From: Metaphire vulgaris
Lineage: Eukaryota; Annelida; Clitellata; Crassiclitellata; Megascolecidae
Length of the DNA: 64,000 nucleotides
Direction: 5' to 3'
Assembly (NCBI GenBank): GCA_018105865.1
Contig: CM030868.1
Coordinates: 10,901,745-10,965,744 of the forward strand
Below, piece by piece: positions 57,046 to 64,000 of the stretch. The first letter of the stretch is position 1; each line of letters begins with the position of its first letter. The notes under the pieces were generated by a model that saw only the letters and a list, made by a program, of their open reading frames with translations, was not told where the DNA came from and made no database searches. The position numbers and the translations under genes are program-made.

Positions 57046-57694
57046 ACCCTAACTACAACCCTAACCCTAAATCGCGACATTTTGTCCGCTGACATTTTGT
57101 CCGACCACCCCGTAACCCACGTGCCCCACGTACTGCTCCCGTGTCTCCGTGCCCCAGAGTCCTAGTGTCCCACACCCCCTCGCAGCTGTGCCGTTGTCAA
57201 TCAGTCAGTGTAAAGAATTGCAATTCCTAGATGTTCATAATAAATTGATATTCTCTTCAAAATTAGTCATCATGAGTTAGAAATTGAAACGAGTGACTCA
57301 CTGCTGAGCACGTGACTTTCAACGATCACCTGAAATACAAGTTCAACATTTCGTTATTTTAAAACAGATCAGCTAAAATATCTCAAATACAATTTAAGTT
57401 CTCGAATTAGGCATATAAGCTTCATCGATAATTATTGTAATTACATCGGTAACTTTAGGCCTATTTGGTTTCTACCAGTTACAATAATTAATTACAAAAC
57501 CTCGTAGGAAGTTTTGAAGAATGCGCGTATAGGAGTATCCAGAACAATCTCTATGGTCACTGATCTATGCCCACCAGCAAGAAATCTACTTCTGCCATTG
57601 GCGTCTATTAATAGACAACAGTGGTTTCTATGGTTTCTGCCCACCAGTGGGCGGAGCAACCGGACCTTGTTGGTAAACACAGGATACCCTATAA

Positions 57695-58036
57695 CAGAGG
57701 TTCTCAACCTTTATAGTGCCGCGACCTTTTTAATTCAATTCCCCATGATGTGGCGACCCCAACGGCAAAATTATTTTCGTTCACAAGATAAACTGCTAAA
57801 AATAATAATGCTACGACAATCGAATTGTTCGAAATCGTTATTATTTAATTGTCTCCATGTCTATCCTCGAATGACAATCATAATAAAACAACTAGTAAGT
57901 CGTAGCTACCACTGAGGAAATTTTGTACAATAATAAGAAAATAGACAACCGCATATTTCTGATGGTCTCGGGCGACCCCTGGCAAATCGTCATTCGACCC
58001 CCGTGGGGGTCGCGACCCACAGGTTGAGAACCGCTG
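57695..58036. mobile_element. hAT-like MITE with CAGAGGTTCTCAACC ends
   Basis: Ends CAGAGGTTCTCAACCT and AGGTTGAGAACCGCTG, with a perfect 8-bp duplication CCCTATAA at 57687-57694 and 58037-58044. These ends are the classical hAT (Charlie/MER5-like) terminal repeat also known from vertebrates. There is no transposase frame. Confidence 0.92.
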
Positions 58037-58123
58037 CCCTATAAATTTAATTGCGTCAATGAGAAGTGTAAGTGTTCAGTTATATAGCGCTTTGAAATTA
58101 ACGCAATGGAAATCAGCCTAAAG

Positions 58124-58318
58124 CAGAGACGGCCCCGCAGGGGTCCTGGGGGCCCGTGCCCCTTATTGAATGCCTCGTCCCCCCAGAGCCCTCATACTTT
58201 AGTGCACTAATTCTAAGCAACCAGACTAGTACTCCGTGTTCATGAAAAAAGTTGATCCCATGCTTAGAAGTTGCCACCCCAACGTCCCCCCACCTGCCAA
58301 ATCCTGGAGCCGCCAATG
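58124..58318. mobile_element. hAT-like MITE, CAGTGGCGGCTCC family, copy 4
   Basis: Degenerate left end CAGAGACGGCCCC and right end CCTGGAGCCGCCAATG, with the internal CATGCTTAGAAGTTGCCACC motif. No clear duplication. Confidence 0.72.
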
Positions 58319-59207
58319 GCTTATATAGCACTAAGCAGGTAATATTAGTATGCACTCTTCGCTTCAAATCGAACCCGAGTTGCCCGCATATAGGCGTCGG
58401 CGGAAGACGACAATAGAAAGTACCCCGGGCAGTCTACTAGATAGCGGGGTGTTGAGGGTCGAGATGCCTAAATAACGAAACTAGGAAGCATGCATTTTCT
58501 TCAAGTGTAACTTATAAAGAAATAAAGAAATGCTTTTAAAATGCCTTCATTGAAATAAAATTACAAAGGAAGGCCTCTCGGGTCTGTAAGCTGTTTATTC
58601 ACATGGCGGCGTAGTCCTGTTTTCAACATTTGCATTGTGCAACACTTTTACTTCAGAGCAATAGTGAGGAGGCAGTAGGCCATGCCTACTGCAATATTGT
58701 AAACATAACTAAAAGTTTACAAATTGTAAATCTATTCAGACGATTTAAAGTTTCTGCTTCTTAAAATGTACCCCGGCACGCCCTAGCTGTGGCGGCCCGC
58801 GGTACTTTTAGAAGTTAAAAAGCCCTGGCTCCGCCCATGGTTGCCCGACTGACTCGTCCAAGACGCTCCACTGAATGAGTCACGGACGTAGACTACTTGT
58901 AGGGTACTTGTACTCATTCCTATCAGTTATGGGTCACACATTTCGTGTGAATGAAATTCGAAGTGAAACTTCTCTCTCTCTCTCACTCTCTCTCTCTCAG
59001 TCTTCTGTCTCTGTCCCTGTCTCTCGCTCGCTCACTCACTCTCTCTCAGTCTTCTGTCTATGTCCATGTCTCTGTCTCTCTGCATGTCTCTATCTCTCTA
59101 TATGTCTGTCTCTCTTTCTCTGCCTCTCTGTGTCTCTCTGTGTGTGTGTCTCTCTCTCTGTCTCTCCGTCTCTGTCTCTGTCTCTCTCCCCTCTGTCTGT
59201 CTGTCTT

Positions 59208-59240
<33 letters not shown>

Positions 59241-59314
59241 GTCCTGGAACCTTATTCCGGAAGTTGTAGTATTTACGTTTTACTTCGAACTCTGGTACTC
59301 CGCTCCGGAATTAC

Positions 59315-59358
<44 letters not shown>

Positions 59359-59369
59359 GAGAATCAGAA

Positions 59370-59429
<60 letters not shown>

Positions 59430-59910
59430 TCGACCGTTCAAAGTACCGGAGGACCGTGAGATTACTCAGATTAGCCACTGGTCCTGCCCTTCGGGTGCAT
59501 GGTTGCCCCCACACACGCGGCGCCACCAGCCATGAAACAATCATTCGCGCTGCTACGAAGGAAGAGGGGCACCCGGCGGCCAACACACCAGCCCCCACCC
59601 CCACCCACCCACCCACCCTCTGATACGATATGACGGTGACTTCTGCGCTGTCCGCCCTCCGTTATAATTAACACTGAAAGAGATCAGACGAAGACATTTC
59701 CATTGATCACATTCAGTTCGGTTGCTCTAAATAGTGCCATAGGCGTAAATTTCCATTACGCGGCTAGCCCCCTCCCACCGCCCCACTTTCTGGAAGGCTA
59801 GGATAGGGAAGGGTTGACCCTGATTCATATTTTATAGGAAACCAAGCATTGGTTGCTAGCGATATATATATATTTCACGAATTCCACCTGATATGATACG
59901 ATAGTGGTAT

Positions 59911-60153
59911 CAGAGATGTTCATGGGTCCATTTTTTAGAACCCAATCCAATCCAACCCATCAAATCTCCAACCCAACTCAACCCATGCCGATAATAGACT
60001 TACTTGACCCAACCCAACCCACTGTAATACATTACAGTTTCTTAAACCATCACTTATTTTCTGACCCAACCTAGCCCACCATCAATATGGAAAAGTCTGA
60101 CCCAACCCAATCCAACCCAACCCACGGGTTAACCCAAACCATGGACATCTCTA
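59911..60153. mobile_element. hAT-like MITE with TTGGG core, copy 2 (reverse)
   Basis: CAGAGATGTTCATGGGTCC at the left and AACCATGGACATCTCT at the right enclose CCCAACCCAACCCAC-type repeats. It is the reverse complement of 6063-6321. Confidence 0.75.
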
Positions 60154-60433
60154 AAATTGATTCAACGGGTGTTGGGCCTAACAATCATTGAAAAATGCAA
60201 TAGTGAAACATCAGAAACAACCACCACTCCCACCCTACCACCACCCAGAAAGAAAAGCGATACGACAGATCGACTGAAAGAAGGAGCCGCAGAGCTCTCG
60301 GCTGATTTGGCAAAATAAAGTATCGGATAAATATCAGTCGATTCTTCAACAAACTGAAAATAAATGCCATTTTAAAAAATTCTGACAAGCAAATAAAGGC
60401 CGTAAACCAGCTATTATTTCACTTAATCAAAGG

Positions 60434-60503
<70 letters not shown>

Positions 60504-60967
60504 GCATATGAGCCATATAAGCGCGTACAACTATATGATCTAGAATCCAACTAGATTCGATAGAGGGCGCTGTCGTTGCTGCCCACAGGCGTTGTGCCTG
60601 TCGCGTATTTTCTTAGTTTTTGCCGTCTTGGGACATTTTCCACGAGACTATTTAGGATTACTGAGACTGTCGGATGATAAGGTCGACGTGGATTACAGCG
60701 AAACTCCGGTACGTTCAGCGTTCGGCCCTCGGGCTTCCGGCGAATCCGTTACACGTCTGGTCGGTTCAGGTGAGAGGGCGGCGCCTCCATCTTGTCGTGA
60801 ACTATCGCTAGCCTGCGCTAACCACGTTGTTCACGCTTTGCGATTAGACTCCGTACACTGTTGTGCAGTGGCGCAGATGAATACTCCTTCAACGCCGGTC
60901 ATTTCACGTCGTCGCCTGAGAGATCACTAGGAATACTGATTTCGTAACGTGGGGCCTATGGACCAAC

Positions 60968-63538
60968 ATGGAGAATGATGTCACTACTCTACCGTCGCGT
61001 GCAGGCAAGTTTACCAGAAACCAGCTACTCGCTATCAGGGACGATTGTACCGTGACTCTCCCGGCTCGGATTCGCTGGCGGATCGACGGTGCAATTCTTG
61101 GATTGCACAACTGGTCGAAGCGGCGTCGAGGGCGCAGAGGAGGGCGCAAGCGTCAAAGGGACATCGCCATTACAGTCCCCTGTCGCCGCTCACGTAATCG
61201 GCCCTCTCCTCCGGCGCCTCCACATCGTCCTGCACTTATCGCTCCACGGCTTCAGCGGCACGTCTGCCCTGCAGTGCGATGCCTAAAGGGCGGACTACTC
61301 AACATCCGCTCACTTAATAACAAAATCGAAAATGTCCCGGATTTATTCGATGAACATGAGCTTAACTTTTTAGCGCTGACTGAATCTTGGCATGAGGACA
61401 GCGACAGCGTCCCCATCAGGAGGCTACGAAGTATGGGCTACAATGTCGTGGAAGCTGCGCGTGTTATCCCAGGATCGACCAGGCTCGACACTGTCCGACA
61501 TATCAACCACGGCGGGATAGCCTTACTGTCGAAGTCCGGTATACATCTGTCGAAGATCGACACTAAGATGGCCACGACTACGTTCGAACACCTCTGCTGT
61601 CGTGTCGGTGGAGGTTTCTCCCCGTTTCTCCTCGCCGTTATTTATCGGCCAGGCTCGACAGCGATCACAGACCAATTCTACATTGAATTCACACAACTGC
61701 TTGAGTCGCTGACTACCTATCAGTGCTCGATCGTCGTCGCCGGGGACGTAAACATTCATCTGGAGAGAACTCTTGACCCTGATTGCCAGAAGTTCTGCCG
61801 CCTAACTGAGTCCTTCAACTTACGGCAACTGGTAGAAGAACCGACTCACGAGCGGGGTGGAATCCTCGACATCGTCCTTACGTCGGATCTCAGTTGTCTG
61901 GACAAGGCTGAGGTGTCGGAGGCCGGGTTGTCCGACCACAGGCTAGTCCATTGGACGCTCTCGACTGCCTGTCCTCCTCCAACCTACACTATGACAAGAA
62001 GGAGAAAGTGGGATGGCTTTCGAATCGACGACTTCATCGCCAGGCTCAAGGGAACTCAGCTCTGTCAGTCGATTGACCCGGCCAGGTCTGTCACTGACCT
62101 AGCTGACAGCTACTCCACAGAGATTACATCCATTCTAGACGACTTGGCCCCAACTGTGGAACTCTCGCTCCGGGTCCGACCCTCACGCCCGTTTTACGAT
62201 GCGGAATGCAGGAGTGCGAGGCGTGAGGCGAGGCGATGCGAGAGATTGTTCCGGAAGTTCAAGGGAACGGCTGAGGAAGCGAAGTCGTTCACTAGGTGGC
62301 GCTCGGCCCTCAAGGCCAGTCGAGGCCTCGTTCGGAGGAAGGGCAGACGTTACTGGCGCGAGGCCCTTGCCTCCGCCAAGGGCGACTCCGCAACGACCTG
62401 GAGACACCTAGGCAACGTGCTAGGCAAGGACACCAGTCAACGTAGGCAACCGTCCAGCTTCTCTGCGACGGAATATCATCAGTTTTTGGATAATAAGGTC
62501 GCCGAAATAAGGCATAGGACAGCGGGTGTCGGCCCTCCTGAGTTCAGTAGCCATGGGGGCGCCACGATGGAGGCTTTCTCTGCCCCAACGGTTGAAGAAG
62601 TAGTAGCCATTGTGAAGAATGCGCCCTGCAAGCAGTGTCAAGCTGACCCTCTGCCGATGTGGCTACTGAAGCTGTCTATCGATACCGTGGCTCCGTTCCT
62701 TACGACTCTGATAGCCACCTCTCTCAGAACAGGGGAATTCCCTGGTGTGTGGAAGCAGGCAGTTGTCCACCCACACCTCAAGCGGCCTGGCCTGGATCAA
62801 GCGGAACCGGGCAACTTCCGACCGGTATCAAATTTACCGTTTCTCTCAAAACTGGCGGAGAGAATGGTCAATAACCGTCTGGTCACCTACATGAACCAGA
62901 ATGGACTAATGCCTAAGAACCAGTCCGCCTACCGTCGTGGACACTCGACAGAAACGGCTGTTCTGCGGATAGTCAATGACTTGATCGAATCAGTGGCCAG
63001 CGGCCGGATGGCTCTCATCTGCCTCCTCGACCTTTCGGCCGCCTTCGACACCGTCGACCACGGGATCCTTGTCGAACGACTGGAGCGTTCCTATGGACTT
63101 AAGGGGGCGGCCCTTGCGTGGATACGCAACTTCCTGGCTGACAGATCTCAGACTGTCAGTTGGATGGGGTCGACGTCGGCTCCTGGCCGCGTCGATTGCG
63201 GTGTTCCGCAAGGCTCGGTCCTCGGACCGCTACTCTTTGTCCTGTACACTGCTGACATTAGCAGGATCATTGAATCATTCGGATTTTCAATGCACGCCTA
63301 CGCTGACGACGTACAGGCCTTTTCATCCTGCCAACCGTCCGACGCCGGTAATCTTCAAACTCGGGCCGAGGCCTGCATTGTGGCTGTTCGGGCCTGGACT
63401 GATCGGAACCGACTATCACTGAATCCGGCCAAGACCGAGTTCCTGTGGCTGACCACACCGCGCAGGCAGCACCTCATCCACCGTTCCGAATTCCACGTCG
63501 ACGGTGCGGTCGTCGCCCCAGTAGACAACTGCGTCTGA
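60968..63538 (+). CDS. LINE ORF2: endonuclease and reverse transcriptase
   Basis: 856 codons. The N-terminus (about residues 50-105) is Arg-rich. An APE-type endonuclease follows: GGLLNIRSLNNK (Asn112), LALTESW (Glu139), GGIALLSK, VVAGDVNIH (Asp260, Asn262) and GLSDHRLV (Asp323, His324), all catalytic positions kept. The reverse transcriptase has FRPVSNLPFLSKL, NQSAYRRGHSTETA, LLDLSAAFDTVDH (near residue 693), CGVPQGSVLGPLLFVLY and HAYADDVQ (YADD near residue 777). The frame stops at TGA 63536-63538 but the protein continues in another frame. The clade (CR1/L2 within the Jockey group) is inferred from these motifs. Such proteins nick and copy their own RNA at the target. Confidence 0.92.
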   Translation: MENDVTTLPSRAGKFTRNQLLAIRDDCTVTLPARIRWRIDGAILGLHNWSKRRRGRRGGRKRQRDIAITVPCRRSRNRPSPPAPPHRPALIAPRLQRHVCPAVRCLKGGLLNIRSLNNKIENVPDLFDEHELNFLALTESWHEDSDSVPIRRLRSMGYNVVEAARVIPGSTRLDTVRHINHGGIALLSKSGIHLSKIDTKMATTTFEHLCCRVGGGFSPFLLAVIYRPGSTAITDQFYIEFTQLLESLTTYQCSIVVAGDVNIHLERTLDPDCQKFCRLTESFNLRQLVEEPTHERGGILDIVLTSDLSCLDKAEVSEAGLSDHRLVHWTLSTACPPPTYTMTRRRKWDGFRIDDFIARLKGTQLCQSIDPARSVTDLADSYSTEITSILDDLAPTVELSLRVRPSRPFYDAECRSARREARRCERLFRKFKGTAEEAKSFTRWRSALKASRGLVRRKGRRYWREALASAKGDSATTWRHLGNVLGKDTSQRRQPSSFSATEYHQFLDNKVAEIRHRTAGVGPPEFSSHGGATMEAFSAPTVEEVVAIVKNAPCKQCQADPLPMWLLKLSIDTVAPFLTTLIATSLRTGEFPGVWKQAVVHPHLKRPGLDQAEPGNFRPVSNLPFLSKLAERMVNNRLVTYMNQNGLMPKNQSAYRRGHSTETAVLRIVNDLIESVASGRMALICLLDLSAAFDTVDHGILVERLERSYGLKGAALAWIRNFLADRSQTVSWMGSTSAPGRVDCGVPQGSVLGPLLFVLYTADISRIIESFGFSMHAYADDVQAFSSCQPSDAGNLQTRAEACIVAVRAWTDRNRLSLNPAKTEFLWLTTPRRQHLIHRSEFHVDGAVVAPVDNCV

Positions 63539-64000
63539 GGGTTCTTCTCGATGAGACACTTACGTTCGGCGGACATTTGGACAACACCATCCGGTCCTGT
63601 TACCATCACCTGCGCCGGATAAGAGAGGTCCGTCGCTACTTGCCTACTTCGGCAGCGATAGACTTGGTTCGCGCACTAGTCGTCTCTCGGGTGGATTATT
63701 GTAACAGTGTGCTATTTGGACTACCGGTCGGTCAACTTAATCGATTGCAGTCGGTCCTGAATGTCTCGGCCCGCCTGGTGTTCGGTGCTAGATGGAGCGG
63801 CCATGTAACGCCATTCCTTAGAGATCGGTTGCACTGGTTGCGCGTCCCTGAGCGTGTGGAGTTCAAGCGCCACTGGCTCACGTTCCGTGCGCTGAACGAC
63901 CCCCACTGTCCTGCGTATCTGTCGGAACTAATCCGCCGATCGACGACAGTACCACGTCGCTCCCTTCTCCGTTCCGGCGCCAGCAATCATCTCGTCGTCC
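63535..64000 (+). pseudogene. LINE ORF2 C-terminal part, out of frame
   Basis: It stays open to the window end in the -1 frame and encodes LRVLLDETLTFGGHL, LVVSRVDYCNSVLFGLP, LQSVLNVSARLVFG, HVTPFLRDRLHWLRVPERVE and RRSLLRSGASNHLVV, the usual C-terminus of this LINE family. One small deletion at about 63533 explains the break. Confidence 0.88.

Larger units (their letters stand above)
60541..64000 (+). mobile_element. CR1/L2-type non-LTR retrotransposon, nearly full length, cut by window end
   Basis: A LINE whose 5' end is placed loosely after the TA microsatellite (60438-60500). It has about 430 bp of leader, a long ORF2 and continues past the window. The 5' boundary is uncertain; no separate ORF1 was recognised. 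Confidence 0.75.

Overview
The window is animal nuclear DNA, most likely from a marine invertebrate. The evidence is intron-rich genes with GT-AG splice sites, a group I PAK kinase, a secreted animal-type GH3 beta-xylosidase-like enzyme, a CR1/L2-type LINE, tRNA-derived SINEs, Helitron-like elements, and dense hAT-, mariner- and piggyBac-type miniature elements with abundant microsatellites. The exact phylum cannot be told from this sequence. Most long open frames are low-complexity repeats or shadows of real exons.

Layout. 1-8.7 kb: gene-free, with microsatellites and MITEs. 8.7-21.6 kb (+): an 11-exon GH3 gene of about 740 codons, rebuilt here from splice sites and phases; two places are one nucleotide short of an intact frame. 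21.6-28.2 kb: gene-free, packed with transposable elements. 28.2-34.7 kb (-): a complete six-exon PAK gene (471 codons plus stop, all phases consistent). 34.7-42.3 kb: hAT-like MITEs, one nested inside another. 42.3-53.9 kb (-): vWA-type exons and two large low-complexity exons whose phases are mostly compatible, so they may be one extracellular vWA protein gene; a dead LINE fragment and two of three Helitron-like copies lie in the intervening 43.2-49.9 kb. 53.9-60.5 kb: simple repeats and MITEs. 60.5-64 kb (+): a nearly full-length CR1/L2-type LINE cut by the window end.

The three host genes show no sign of acting in one pathway: a secreted carbohydrate hydrolase, a cytosolic Rho-GTPase effector kinase and a putative extracellular adhesion/matrix protein. 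The unusual content lies in (a) the vWA gene, with a four-copy aromatic repeat that I do not recognise and triplet expansions inside the vWA folds, and (b) the mobile elements, many with perfect target-site duplications, including a hAT-type MITE centred on a telomere-repeat palindrome and a TTAA-flanked element enclosing a satellite-like array. I found no convincing wholly new system.
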